DNA from: Streptomyces sp. ATexAB-D23
GTDB lineage: Bacteria; Actinomycetota; Actinomycetes; Streptomycetales; Streptomycetaceae
Assembly (NCBI RefSeq): GCF_000373645.1
Contig: NZ_KB892017.1
Location: 1 to 64,000, forward strand
Length of the DNA: 64,000 nucleotides
Direction of reading: 5' to 3'
The notes below the pieces were generated by a model that saw nothing but the letters and a program-made list of their open reading frames with translations, had not been told where the DNA came from and searched no databases. The position numbers were made by a program, and so were the translations under genes. This document shows, in pieces, positions 43,751 to 52,423 of the stretch (within the stretch, counting starts at the first letter, position 1; every line of letters starts with the position of its first letter).

Positions 43751-45052
43751 TCAGCCGATCCGTTCCAGGCGGCGCACCGGGCGGGCCGCCAGCAGGACGC
43801 CCACCGCCAGCATGTTGATCACCGCCCCGGCGATCAGCACCTCGGCCGTGCCCAGCCGGTCCGCGACGGGGCCCGCGAGCGCCCGGCCCGCCGCCACCAT
43901 CAGCAGCGAACCGGCCACGTCGTAGGCGTGCAGCCGGTTCAGCGCCTGCGGCGGTACGTGTGTCTGGACGGTGGTCGACCACATCACCAGCCAGAACGCG
44001 GACGCCGCACCCGCCACGAACTGCCCCGCCCCCAGCGCCGGTACGGGCAGCCCGAGCCCCAGCACGATCAGGTTCACGCACACCCCGGTCAGCGCGACGG
44101 CCCCCGCGGCCAGGGGCCGGCGCGGGCGCAGCCGCAGCGCGAGCAGGCCGCCCACGACGCTGCCGGCGCCGTTCACGGCCATCAGCACGCCGTACGTGCC
44201 CGAGCCGTGTGCCTCGGTGACCTCGACGGCGGTGAGCGGCAGCATCGGGCCGAGCACGGCGAAGCCGTACACCGTCCAGATGGCTATCACGCCCCACAGC
44301 CAGCTGCGCGCGGTGAACTCCCGCCAGCCGTCCGCCAGTTCCGCGAGGAACGAGCCGCGCGGCGCGTCGTCCGAGGGGGCCGGGGCCAGGCGCAGCAGGA
44401 AGAGGCAGGCCCCGGAGACCAGGAACGTGGACGCGTTGGCCGCGTAGACCGCCCCGGCGCTCGCCAGGCCGACGAGCACGCCCGCGAAGGCCGGGCCCGC
44501 CATGGTCATCAGCGCCTCGGAGACCCGCAGCACGGCGTTGCCGCGCTGGACGTCCGGCGCCACCCTGGGCACGGTGGACGCCACGCCCGGCTGGAACAGC
44601 GCCGCCCCGACGCCGGCGACCGCGCTCAGCGCGTACACCGCCCACAGCGGCGGGTTGCCGGTGGCGAACGAGACGGCGAGCACCGAGGCGCCGACCAGCC
44701 GCAGCGCGTCGGCGATGATCATCATCCGGCGCGGGGTGAACCGGTCCGCGAGAACACCCCCGAAGAGCACGAACACCGCGAGCGGGCCCATCCAGGCCGC
44801 CAGCGCGTAGCCGACCGCCGCAGGGGGCCGCCCGGCCCCGAGCAGGCCCGCGGTGAGGGCGACGGGGATCATTCCGTCCCCGAACAGCGCCGCGGTCCGG
44901 GCGACGAAGAACAACCGGAAGTTACGGTTCCAGAGCCGCGGGGGCTCCGCGGGCAGGAACGGGAGAGAAGACGCGAGAGGGGACGGGTCACCCGGGGTGC
45001 GCTTGTGGTCCGTGGTGGGAATGCACACGGAGTCTGCTGGCTTTTCCTTCAC
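43751..45052 (-). CDS. MFS transporter (MFS_3/enterobactin-exporter-like)
   Basis: 433 residues. NRNFRLFFVARTAALFGDGMIPVALTAGLL and GGVLADRFTPRRMMIIADALRLVG mark the MFS_3-type exporters such as EntS or macrolide pumps. GTG start. A DasR-like palindrome lies 21 bases before the start in the shared gap with a GlxA-type regulator, so the two may be co-regulated. Confidence 0.85.
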   Translation of the reverse strand: MKEKPADSVCIPTTDHKRTPGDPSPLASSLPFLPAEPPRLWNRNFRLFFVARTAALFGDGMIPVALTAGLLGAGRPPAAVGYALAAWMGPLAVFVLFGGVLADRFTPRRMMIIADALRLVGASVLAVSFATGNPPLWAVYALSAVAGVGAALFQPGVASTVPRVAPDVQRGNAVLRVSEALMTMAGPAFAGVLVGLASAGAVYAANASTFLVSGACLFLLRLAPAPSDDAPRGSFLAELADGWREFTARSWLWGVIAIWTVYGFAVLGPMLPLTAVEVTEAHGSGTYGVLMAVNGAGSVVGGLLALRLRPRRPLAAGAVALTGVCVNLIVLGLGLPVPALGAGQFVAGAASAFWLVMWSTTVQTHVPPQALNRLHAYDVAGSLLMVAAGRALAGPVADRLGTAEVLIAGAVINMLAVGVLLAARPVRRLERIG

Positions 45053-45072
45053 ACCGATGACATGTATCAGCT

Positions 45073-45088
45073 TATGGTCTATACCAGC
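45073..45088. promoter_or_regulatory. dre-like palindrome (DasR/GntR-type operator)
   Basis: TATGGTCTATACCAGC matches the DasR-responsive element core (TGGTCTAGACCA) at all but one central position. It lies in an A/T-rich gap between the MFS and GlxA-family genes. Confidence 0.65.
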
Positions 45089-45132
45089 TAGGTACTTTTC
45101 GCCGGGACCAGCAGCCCCGAAGGGAGACCGTT

Positions 45133-46131
45133 GTGCCGCACCGGGTCGTCGTCCTCGCCCTCGATGGGCTGCTCCCCTTCGAACTGGGCATCCCCCAGAG
45201 GATATTCGGGCTCGCCCGCACCGCCGATCCGCAGGGCCGGGGCCGGGGCCGGAAGCTGTACGAGGTCGTGACCTGCTCCGTGCGTCCGCCGGGACCGGTC
45301 CGCACCGACGCGGACTTCACGATCACCGTCGAACACGGGCCGGAAGCCCTCGCCACCGCCGACACGGTCGTCGTCCCCGCCAGCTACGAGCTGGGACCCG
45401 TCCACGACGAGGGCCGGCTGACCGGGGAGCTGGCCGCCGCGCTGGCGTACGTACGGCCGGGCACCCGGATGGTGTCCATCTGCACCGGCAGCTACGTCCT
45501 GGCCGCCGCCGGCTACCTCGACGGACGCCCCGCCACCACGCACTGGTCCTCCGCCGACCACTTCCAGCAGCTCTTCCCCGCCGTCCGGGTCGACCCCGAC
45601 GTCCTGTTCATCGACGACGGCGACGTCCTGACCTCCGCCGGGGTCGCCGCCGGGATCGACCTCTGCCTGCACATGGTGCGCCGCGACCACGGCACCGCCG
45701 TCGCCAACGACGTGGCCCGGCGCACGGTCGTACCGCCGCACCGCGACGGCGGCCAGGCGCAGTACATCCAGCGGCCGGTCCCCGACACGCAGTTCGCCAC
45801 GACGACCACCGCCCGCGCCTGGGCCCTGGGCCGGCTTGAACGCCCGATCCAGCTGCGGGACATGGCCCAGCAGGAGTCCATGAGCGTACGGACGTTCACC
45901 CGGCGGTTCCGCGAGGAGGTCGGCGTCAGCCCCGTGCAGTGGCTGACCCAGCAGCGGGTGGAACTGGCGCGCCGGCTCCTGGAGTCCACCGACCTGTCGA
46001 TCGACCAGGTGGCCCGGGACGCCGGCTTCGGCACCCCCACGTCCCTGCGACAGCACCTCCAGACGGCGCTGGGGGTCTCGCCGACGGTCTACCGCCGCAC
46101 GTTCCGCTCGACGGCCGGCCACCGGGCGTGA
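45133..46131 (+). CDS. GlxA-family AraC-type transcriptional regulator (DJ-1/PfpI + HTH)
   Basis: 332 residues. An N-terminal class-I amidotransferase-like domain (VVVLALDGLLPFELGIPQRIFGLA...TRMVSICTGSYVLAAAGYLDGRPATTHWSS, with the nucleophile-elbow Cys in SICTGSY) is followed by two AraC HTH motifs (LRDMAQQESMSVRTFTRRFREEVGVSPVQWLTQQRVELARRLLESTDLSIDQVARDAGFGTPTSLRQHL). The natural ligand is unknown. GTG start with GAAGGGAG upstream. Confidence 0.92.
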   Translation: MPHRVVVLALDGLLPFELGIPQRIFGLARTADPQGRGRGRKLYEVVTCSVRPPGPVRTDADFTITVEHGPEALATADTVVVPASYELGPVHDEGRLTGELAAALAYVRPGTRMVSICTGSYVLAAAGYLDGRPATTHWSSADHFQQLFPAVRVDPDVLFIDDGDVLTSAGVAAGIDLCLHMVRRDHGTAVANDVARRTVVPPHRDGGQAQYIQRPVPDTQFATTTTARAWALGRLERPIQLRDMAQQESMSVRTFTRRFREEVGVSPVQWLTQQRVELARRLLESTDLSIDQVARDAGFGTPTSLRQHLQTALGVSPTVYRRTFRSTAGHRA

Positions 46132-46141
46132 CCCGGACCCC

Positions 46142-47191
46142 TCAGAACACCAGCACCCCCCGGGCCACCCGCCCGTGGTGCGCGTCGTCCGCCGCCGCGG
46201 CGAAGTCCTCCACCGGGTAGGTCGCGGTGACCAGTTCGTCGAGCAGCAGCCGGCCCTCCCGGTAGAGGTCCGCGTACAGGGCGATGTCCCGCTGCGGGCG
46301 CGACGAGCCGTAGCGGCAGCCGAGGATCGACTTGTCCAGGTACATCGAGGACACCAGGAACGACGCCTCGGCCGTCGCCGCCGGTACGCCCAGCAGGACC
46401 GCCTGCCCGTGCCGGTCGAGCAGGTCGATCGCGGTCCGGATCAGCTCGGTGCGGCCGACGCACTCGAAGGCGTGGTCGACGCCGTTCGGCAGGATGTCCC
46501 TGACCCCGTCGGCCGACGTCAGGAAGTGCGTGGCGCCGAACAGACGGGCTGCGGCCTCCTTCTCCGGGTTCGAGTCGACGGCGACGACGCACCGCGCGCC
46601 GGCGATCCGCGCGCCCTGGATCACGTTGAGCCCGATCCCGCCCGTCCCGATCACGAGGACGCTCTCGCCGTGGTCGACCTTCGCCCTGTTCAGTACGGCT
46701 CCGACTCCCGTCAGCACCCCGCAGCCGATCAGGGCCGCCGAGGTGAGCGGCAGGTCCTCGGGGATCTTCACCGCCTGCACGGCCTTGACCACGGTCTTCT
46801 CCGCGAACGCGGAGTTCGACGCGAACTGGTACAGCGGCTCGCCACCCCGCGTGAACGGGCGGCCCGGCCGCCCGATCGCCTTCCGGCACATCGTGGGCCG
46901 CCCCCGGTCGCACTGCGCGCAGGCCCCGCAGTTGGCGAGCGTGGACAGCGCGACGTGGTCGCCGGGGACGACGTGCGTGACGCCGGGGCCGACCGCGTCC
47001 ACGATGCCGGCGCCCTCGTGGCCGAGGACGACGGGCGGCGGGAACGAGATGGTGCCGTCGATCACCGACAGGTCACTGTGGCAGATGCCCGCGGCGGCGA
47101 CCGCGACCCGGACCTCGCCAGGCGCGGGGTCCCGAACCTCCAGGTCGTGCACGACCTGGGCCCGCTTGCCGTCAAAGACGATGCCTCTCAT
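46142..47191 (-). CDS. Zinc-dependent alcohol dehydrogenase (class III type)
   Basis: 349 residues. Zinc ligands: catalytic Cys in GICHSDL, GHEGAGIV His-Glu, and the structural four-Cys lobe CGACAQCDRGRPTMC. NAD-binding VLVIGTGGIGLNVIQGARIAGA. It is close to formaldehyde/NDMA-dependent dehydrogenases of actinobacteria. It fits oxidation of an alcohol intermediate in the neighbouring catabolic set (inference). The ATG at 47191 has GGAGCC upstream; the longer open frame upstream contains dispersed repeats and is not coding. Confidence 0.9.
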   Translation of the reverse strand: MRGIVFDGKRAQVVHDLEVRDPAPGEVRVAVAAAGICHSDLSVIDGTISFPPPVVLGHEGAGIVDAVGPGVTHVVPGDHVALSTLANCGACAQCDRGRPTMCRKAIGRPGRPFTRGGEPLYQFASNSAFAEKTVVKAVQAVKIPEDLPLTSAALIGCGVLTGVGAVLNRAKVDHGESVLVIGTGGIGLNVIQGARIAGARCVVAVDSNPEKEAAARLFGATHFLTSADGVRDILPNGVDHAFECVGRTELIRTAIDLLDRHGQAVLLGVPAATAEASFLVSSMYLDKSILGCRYGSSRPQRDIALYADLYREGRLLLDELVTATYPVEDFAAAADDAHHGRVARGVLVF

Positions 47192-47312
47192 GTGCGGCTC
47201 CTTCGGTTGGGGGTGCGATGAGCCCTTCCGGGCTCGCTTCCACTCCTGGGGCGGCTCCACCGTCGGGGCGACTCCACCCTCGGGGCGACTCCACCCCCTC
47301 AGGGGCAGTGCC

Positions 47313-47375
47313 AGCCCCTCCGGCGATTGAGGAGCGGGGCACAAAACCAAGCCCCTCCGGCGATTGAGGAGCGGG
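47313..47375. repeat. Two copies of variant dispersed repeat, 37 bp apart
   Basis: AGCCCCTCCGGCGATTGAGG at 47313 and 47350, each followed by AGCGGG. Variant of the motif seen at 40.2 and 55.4-56.0 kb (CCCC in place of CCCG). The rest of the 237-base gap holds CGGGGCGACTCCACC microrepeats and no gene. Confidence 0.85.
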
Positions 47376-47428
47376 AAGTGACCGCCGAAGGGGCTCTCGG
47401 CGACCGCCGAAAGAGCGCAGCGCAGCGC

Positions 47429-48346
47429 TCACGCGTTGGGGCGGGACTTCGCGCGCGCCGCCTCCGCCATCTCCTCCAGCCGCGCCAGCATCGGCATCGG
47501 GTCCGTCCCCACCGTCCCCGGCAGGAAGTCCGCGACGCGTTCCGGGGTCCAGGCGCCGCCCTCCGCGTACGCCGCGCGCAGCTCCCTCGGCTGGGCCCAG
47601 ACCGCGATCTTGGGGCCCGCGATCGTGTACACCTGGCCGGTGATCCTCTCGGCGCGGGCCCGCTCGCTGAGGAGGTAGACGACGAGCGCCGCCACGTCCT
47701 CCGGCTCGCCGATCTCCTTCAGCTCCATGGGAACGTTGGCGGACATCCGGGTGCGCGCCACGGGCGCGACCGCGTTCGCGGTGACACCGTACTTGTGGAG
47801 GCCGAGCGCCGCGCTGCGCACGAGCGAGATGATGCCGCCCTTCGCCGCGCTGTAGTTCGCCTGGGCCACGCTCCCCTGGTGGTTGCCGCTGGTGAAGCCG
47901 ATCAGCGTGCCGGCGCCCTCCTGCTTGCGCATGACGGCCGACGCGGCCCGGAAGACGGTGAAGGTGCCCTTGAGGTGGGTGGCGACGACCGGGTCCCACT
48001 CCGCCTCGGACATGTTGAACAGCATCCGTTCCCGCAGGATGCCGGCCACGCAGACGACGCCGTCGATCCGTCCGTACCGTTCGAGCGCGGTGTCCACGAC
48101 CCGCTGCCCGCCGGCCATCGTGGAGATGTCGTCGGCGACGGCGACCGCCTCGCCGCCCGCCGCCCCGATCTCCTTGACGACGGACTCGGCTATCCCGCTC
48201 ACCGGTTCGCCGCCCTCGATGGGGACGCCGTAGTCGTTGACGACGACCTTCGCCCCCTCCGCCGCCGCCGCGAGCGCGACGGCCCGGCCGATGCCGCGCC
48301 CCGCCCCGGTCACGGCGACGACCTTGCCTGCCAAGAAGTTCCCCAT
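47429..48346 (-). CDS. SDR-family NAD(P)-dependent dehydrogenase (3-hydroxyacyl-CoA/hydroxysteroid type)
   Basis: 305 residues. TGAGRGIG cofactor loop, NDYGVPIEGGEPVSG, the structural NAG replaced by VAG, catalytic Tyr-x-x-x-Lys in NYSAAKGG and a Ser two blocks earlier (TSGNHQG). The ~55-residue C-terminal extension is typical of the HSD17B4-like SDRs of actinobacterial acyl-CoA or sterol breakdown. It is divergent from the cyclase gene with an operator between them. Confidence 0.88.
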   Translation of the reverse strand: MGNFLAGKVVAVTGAGRGIGRAVALAAAAEGAKVVVNDYGVPIEGGEPVSGIAESVVKEIGAAGGEAVAVADDISTMAGGQRVVDTALERYGRIDGVVCVAGILRERMLFNMSEAEWDPVVATHLKGTFTVFRAASAVMRKQEGAGTLIGFTSGNHQGSVAQANYSAAKGGIISLVRSAALGLHKYGVTANAVAPVARTRMSANVPMELKEIGEPEDVAALVVYLLSERARAERITGQVYTIAGPKIAVWAQPRELRAAYAEGGAWTPERVADFLPGTVGTDPMPMLARLEEMAEAARAKSRPNA

Positions 48347-48367
48347 GCCCGGCCCCTTCCCGCGGTT

Positions 48368-48385
48368 TCTGACGGACCGTTAGAT
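48368..48385. promoter_or_regulatory. CTGAC-N5-GTTAG operator, site 4
   Basis: TCTGACGGACCGTTAGAT, one mismatch from the CTGAC-N5-GTCAG consensus, 22 bases before the SDR and 45 before the cyclase start, able to control both. Confidence 0.72.
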
Positions 48386-48429
48386 TCTACGGGTCATCAG
48401 GTCCACCGGCACAAGCCCCAGGAGGCGCC

Positions 48430-49356
48430 ATGTCACTGCCGGACGAGTTCCACGACCTCGCCCAGCGCGTCAACAACTGGGGGCGCTGGGGCGCGGACGA
48501 CGAGATCGGTACGCTCAACCTGATCACCGACGAGGTGGTCCGGGAGGCCGCCGCGACCGTCCGCGCGGGGCTGCGCGTACCGCTCGCGCTGCCGCTCCAG
48601 CAGGACGGAGTGCAGAGCGGCCTCGTACCGGGGCGGATCAATCCGCTGCACACGATGGTGCAGATCAACCAGGAGCTGTTCGGCCCCGGCACCGTCGCCA
48701 CCAGCGACGACTCCGCCGTGCTGAGCCTCCAGACGGCCACCCACTGGGACGCCCTGACGCACGCCTCGCACTCGGGGCGGATCTACAACGGCCGCCCCGC
48801 CGACACGATCACCGCGCACGAGGGCGCCCGGTTCAGCGGGATCGGCACGATGCCGCCCGTCGTCTCGCGGGGGGTGCTCCTCGACGTGGCCCGCGCCCAC
48901 GGCGTGGACCGGCTGCCCGGCGGCCACGCGGTCACGCCGGAGGACCTGGAGGCGGCGGAGGAACTGGCCGGGGTGCGGGTACGGGCCGGGGACGTCGTCC
49001 TCGTACGCACCGGGCAGGTGCAGGTGTATCTGGCCGGGGACAAGAACGGGTACGGCTACCCGTCACCGGGGCTCTCGATCCGTACGCCGCAGTGGTTCCG
49101 GGCGCGCGACGTGGCGGCGGTCGCCAACGACACGCTGACCTTCGAGATCTTCCCGCCGGAGATCGAGGACCTCTGGCTGGGCGTGCACGCGCTGGACCTG
49201 GTCGAGATGGGCATGCCGCAGGGCCAGAACTGGAACCTGGAGGCACTGTCCACCGCCTGCGCCGACCAGGCGCGCTACGCGTTCCTGCTCTCGGCCATGC
49301 CCGAGCCGTTCACCGGGGCGACGGGCACCCCGGTCGCGCCCGTGGCCGTGCTCTGA
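48430..49356 (+). CDS. Cyclase/kynurenine-formamidase family hydrolase
   Basis: 308 residues of the putative cyclase family (metal-dependent). The metal-site region reads ATHWDALTHASHSG in place of the usual HxGTHxDxPxH. Other blocks: NNWGRWGADDEIGTLNLIT, GVLLDVARAHG and DVVLVRTGQ. It probably hydrolyses a cyclic or amide bond in the pathway. The last 82 bases overlap the convergent ATP-binding gene. GGAGGCGCC precedes the ATG. Confidence 0.88.
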   Translation: MSLPDEFHDLAQRVNNWGRWGADDEIGTLNLITDEVVREAAATVRAGLRVPLALPLQQDGVQSGLVPGRINPLHTMVQINQELFGPGTVATSDDSAVLSLQTATHWDALTHASHSGRIYNGRPADTITAHEGARFSGIGTMPPVVSRGVLLDVARAHGVDRLPGGHAVTPEDLEAAEELAGVRVRAGDVVLVRTGQVQVYLAGDKNGYGYPSPGLSIRTPQWFRARDVAAVANDTLTFEIFPPEIEDLWLGVHALDLVEMGMPQGQNWNLEALSTACADQARYAFLLSAMPEPFTGATGTPVAPVAVL

Positions 49357-49808
49357 GCCACGCCGTGGGCGCCGGGCTGCATCTGGACCTGGATGACGGG
49401 GATGCTCCGGTCGACCTCGCACCAGATGCGCTTGCCCGCGCCCTCCGGCTGCCAGCCCCAGCGGTCGGCCAGACCGTCGACCAGCTCCAGACCCCGGCCG
49501 CCGGTGTCCTCACCGCGCGCGTGCCGCTGCTGCGGCGGACGGCAGCTGGCGTCGGCCACCTCGACCCGTACGGTCCCCGCGTCCCCCGGGGCGCCCGTCG
49601 GGCCGAACAGCATGCGCAGCACGGCCGGACAGCCGGTGTGCACCACCGCGTTCGTCACGAGTTCCGAGATGAGCAGGATGAGCGTCTCGGCGAGTGGCTC
49701 GTCGTCCCGCACGCCGGACCCGGCGAGCCGCGAGCGCGCCCATCTGCGAGCCCGTCCGACCTCCGCGGGGTCGGGCCCGACCTCCAACTGAACCTGAAGC
49801 ACCTGCAC
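49275..49808 (-). CDS. HATPase_c anti-sigma-type ATP-binding protein (RsbW-like)
   Basis: 177 residues. GHKL ATPase boxes: ETLILLISELVTNAVVHTG (N box) and GGRGLELVDGLADRWGW (G box). Short stand-alone proteins of this type in Streptomyces act as anti-sigma kinases or partners of WhiJ-like HTH modules. The C-terminal ~27 residues extend antisense into the cyclase gene. GTG start. Confidence 0.87.
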   Translation of the reverse strand: MQVLQVQLEVGPDPAEVGRARRWARSRLAGSGVRDDEPLAETLILLISELVTNAVVHTGCPAVLRMLFGPTGAPGDAGTVRVEVADASCRPPQQRHARGEDTGGRGLELVDGLADRWGWQPEGAGKRIWCEVDRSIPVIQVQMQPGAHGVAQSTATGATGVPVAPVNGSGMAESRNA

Positions 49809-50224
49809 CGCTCACACCATCCGAACCGGCGGACACATCGCCTCGCGCCTCCTCAGGGTCACGGAACGTGATTCCCTTACAAGACAGCATGGTTGACGTA
49901 CAGTCACCGCAACAAGCGCTTCGGGCATATTCCAGCGCGAAGGAGTACGCGTAGTGCATACTGTGCGACGCCCGTTGCGGAGAGTCGAACAGCGGTGCCG
50001 TACGCGCCGGGAAATCCTCTTCCCGGCAGGCCCGGCCCCTCTGTGCGGACCGCGAGCAGCGCACCTCGTGCGGACCGGAGGCGCCGCACGGGACGCATCC
50101 GGACTGCCAGGTTCCAGAACTACTCGCATCCAACGGAGCGTACCCGAGCCCGGCGCCGACTCCACCCCGTGACGAATCACGCAAAGGACACAAGCCGGTA
50201 TCGCCGGACACCGATCGCGCTGTG
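49809..50224. other. 416-bp gap, no supported gene
   Basis: A low-GC patch (49880-49960) contains TTGACG and several TATT/GCATAC elements, probably the promoter of the HATPase gene and possibly of a divergent transcript. A 72-codon frame from a GTG at 49954 has Arg-rich content and no recognisable domain; it may be a decayed gene. Nothing else is seen. Confidence 0.5.
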
Positions 50225-51262
50225 TCACTCCGCAGCGTGAAGCCGAGGGGTGGGACGCGTCACGTGCGTGCGCGGGGCACCCACCGGCTCCGCCCGGCCG
50301 AGACCCGCGGCCAGCTCCTCCTCCGCGTCCGCCGCCGCCATCCACTGCCCGGCCCGCAGCCAGGCCCGCTTGAGGCGCAGGTGGACGTCTGCCTCCCAGG
50401 TGAAGCCCATGCCGCCCTGCACCTGGAGGCAGTCGCGGGCGTTGTGGACGGCCGCCTCGTCGGCGAGGAGTTTGGCCCCGGCGATCTCCGCGGGGTCGCC
50501 CGTCACGGCCGCCGCGTAGACCGCGGCGCGGGCCGTTCCGGTACGGACCAGCATCTCGGCGCACAGGTGTTTGACCGCCTGGAAGGAGCCGATGGGCGCA
50601 CCGAACTGTTCGCGGTCACGGGCGTGTTGAACCGCCTCCTCCAGGCTGCGGCCGGCGCTGCCGAGCTGTTCGGCGGCGGTCAGCAGGGCCCCCTCGCGGC
50701 GCAGCCGCGCCCCGCCGCCGGGCACGGGATCGCCCTCGGCGGCGTACCCGGACAGGGTGGCCGGCCGCCACAGCGGCGTGCCCGGGTCGGCCGAGCGCAC
50801 CGGCCGCGCCCCGTCCAGGACGCGCCGCAGCGGCCCGCCGGCCAGGACGTACGCCTCGTCGCCGGCCAGCACGAGCAGCGCGTCGGCGTCCGCGAGGTGC
50901 GCCACCGGCCGCCCGGCCTCCGCCTGCGCGACCACCGCCTCACCCCGCGCGGCACCCTTCACCGCGCCTGCGGCCAGCTCGGTGGCGGCCAGTGGGCCCG
51001 GCAGCAGGGCCCGCCCCAGCTCTTCGAACAAAAGTACGGATTCCGGCAGGCCGAGGCCGACCCCGCCCGCCGCCTCCGGCAGCCGCAGCGCGAAGAGCCC
51101 GGCCGCGCCCAGCTCCCCCCACAGCGCCCGGTCCACGCCCCCGCCGCCGTCGTGCGCCGCCCGCATCCGGTCCCGGCCGAACCGGCCCGCCAGCAGCCGG
51201 GCGACGCCCTCCCGCAGCGCCCGCTGATCGTCCGAGAGCTGGAAGTCCATGGGTGCGCTCAC
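50225..51262 (-). CDS. Acyl-CoA dehydrogenase-like subunit (short, FadE-type), partner of the next gene
   Basis: 345 residues. The acyl-CoA dehydrogenase fold is visible (QLSDDQRALREGVARLLAGRF; LWGELGAAGLFALRLPEAAGGVGLGLPESVLLFEELGRALLPGP; and CLQVQGGMGFTWEADVHLRLKRAW), but the central beta domain is short and the FAD-binding TExxxGSD segment is not seen. This matches the degenerate partner subunit of heteromeric acyl-CoA dehydrogenases in actinobacterial sterol and side-chain catabolism. GTG start, overlapping the upstream gene by four bases. Confidence 0.85.
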   Translation of the reverse strand: MSAPMDFQLSDDQRALREGVARLLAGRFGRDRMRAAHDGGGGVDRALWGELGAAGLFALRLPEAAGGVGLGLPESVLLFEELGRALLPGPLAATELAAGAVKGAARGEAVVAQAEAGRPVAHLADADALLVLAGDEAYVLAGGPLRRVLDGARPVRSADPGTPLWRPATLSGYAAEGDPVPGGGARLRREGALLTAAEQLGSAGRSLEEAVQHARDREQFGAPIGSFQAVKHLCAEMLVRTGTARAAVYAAAVTGDPAEIAGAKLLADEAAVHNARDCLQVQGGMGFTWEADVHLRLKRAWLRAGQWMAAADAEEELAAGLGRAEPVGAPRTHVTRPTPRLHAAE

Positions 51263-52416
51263 CGCCCCTTCGGCAGGCCGAGAATGCGCTCGGCGACGAT
51301 GTTGCGCTGGATCTGCGAGGTGCCGGCCGCGATGGTGTACGAGAGCGAGGAGAGCCGGTCGCGCACCCACTCGCGGTCCAGATCGAGGGCGTCACCCGCG
51401 CCCAGCACCTCGGCCGCCGCCTCGTACAGCTCCTGGCGGGCGTGCGAGTAGCGCAGCTTGAAGACCGAGCCGCCGGCCCCCGGGACACCGCCGGACCGCT
51501 GGGCCTCGCTCACGTTCCACTGGGTGAGCCGCCACAGCGCCTGGAACTCGGCGGCGAGCCGGCCCAGCCTGCGGCGCAGCACCGGATCGTCCCAGCGCCC
51601 GGAGCGCCGGGCCTCGGCGGCCAGCGCGTCCAGGGTGCGGCGGCAGGCGACGACCTCGCCGACGAAGGCCGTGCCCCGCTCGAAGGAGAGCGTGACCATG
51701 GTGACCCGCCAGCCGTCGTTCTCGGCGCCCACCCGGTGCGAGAGCGGCACCCGCACCTCGTCGAGGAACACCTCCGCGAACTCCGTCGAACCGGCGAGCG
51801 TGCGCAGCGGCCGGACGGTGACTCCGGGGGCGTCCATCCGCATCGCCAGCCAGCTGATCCCCCGGTGCTTCGGGGCCGTCGCGTCCGTCCGTACGAGCAG
51901 TTCGCACCAGTCGGCGACCTCCGCGTGCGAGGTCCAGATCTTCTGCCCGCTGACCACGTAGGCGTCGCCGTCGCGCACCGCCCGGGTGCGCAGCGCAGCC
52001 AGGTCCGATCCGGCGCCCGGCTCGCTGAAGCCCTGGCACCACATCTCGTCGCCGCGCAGGACCGGCGGCAGCCAGCGGGCGCGCTGCTCCGGGGTGCCCT
52101 CGGCGGCGATGGTGGGGCCCGCGTGCAGCAGCCCGACGAAGTTCGCCCCCACGTAGGGCGCCCCGGCCCGTTCCGTCTCCTCCAGGAAGATCAGGTGCTG
52201 GGTGGGGGTGGCGCCCCGGCCGCCCGCGTCGGCCGGCCAGTGCAGCCCCGCGTACCCGGCGTCGTACAGCAGCCGCTGCCAGCCGGCGTCGTAGGCCCGG
52301 CGGCCCGGCCAGTCGGCGGGGTCCGGCCCCGGCGGCAGGCCGGGCAGCACGGCGGCCAGCCACTCCCGCAGCCGCGCCCGGAACTCCCGCTCCTCCTGCG
52401 TGTACGCGAGGTCCAT
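51259..52416 (-). CDS. Acyl-CoA dehydrogenase (FadE-type, FAD-binding subunit)
   Basis: 385 residues with complete blocks: LYDAGYAGLHWPADAGGRGATPTQHLIFLEETERAGAPY; FAD/substrate loop WCQGFSEPGAGSDLAALRTRA; VSGQKIWTSHAEVADWCELLVRTD; and terminal SLSYTIAAGTSQIQRNIVAERILGLP. It probably forms an alpha2beta2 enzyme with the downstream short dehydrogenase, desaturating a bulky acyl-CoA. Confidence 0.92.
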   Translation of the reverse strand: MDLAYTQEEREFRARLREWLAAVLPGLPPGPDPADWPGRRAYDAGWQRLLYDAGYAGLHWPADAGGRGATPTQHLIFLEETERAGAPYVGANFVGLLHAGPTIAAEGTPEQRARWLPPVLRGDEMWCQGFSEPGAGSDLAALRTRAVRDGDAYVVSGQKIWTSHAEVADWCELLVRTDATAPKHRGISWLAMRMDAPGVTVRPLRTLAGSTEFAEVFLDEVRVPLSHRVGAENDGWRVTMVTLSFERGTAFVGEVVACRRTLDALAAEARRSGRWDDPVLRRRLGRLAAEFQALWRLTQWNVSEAQRSGGVPGAGGSVFKLRYSHARQELYEAAAEVLGAGDALDLDREWVRDRLSSLSYTIAAGTSQIQRNIVAERILGLPKGR

Positions 52417-52423
52417 GACCGGC

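Noticed and set aside
49954..50172. 72-codon + strand frame in the gap before the acyl-CoA dehydrogenases
   Set aside because: Arg/Pro-rich, no domain, weak ribosome site; recorded only as possible decayed gene.
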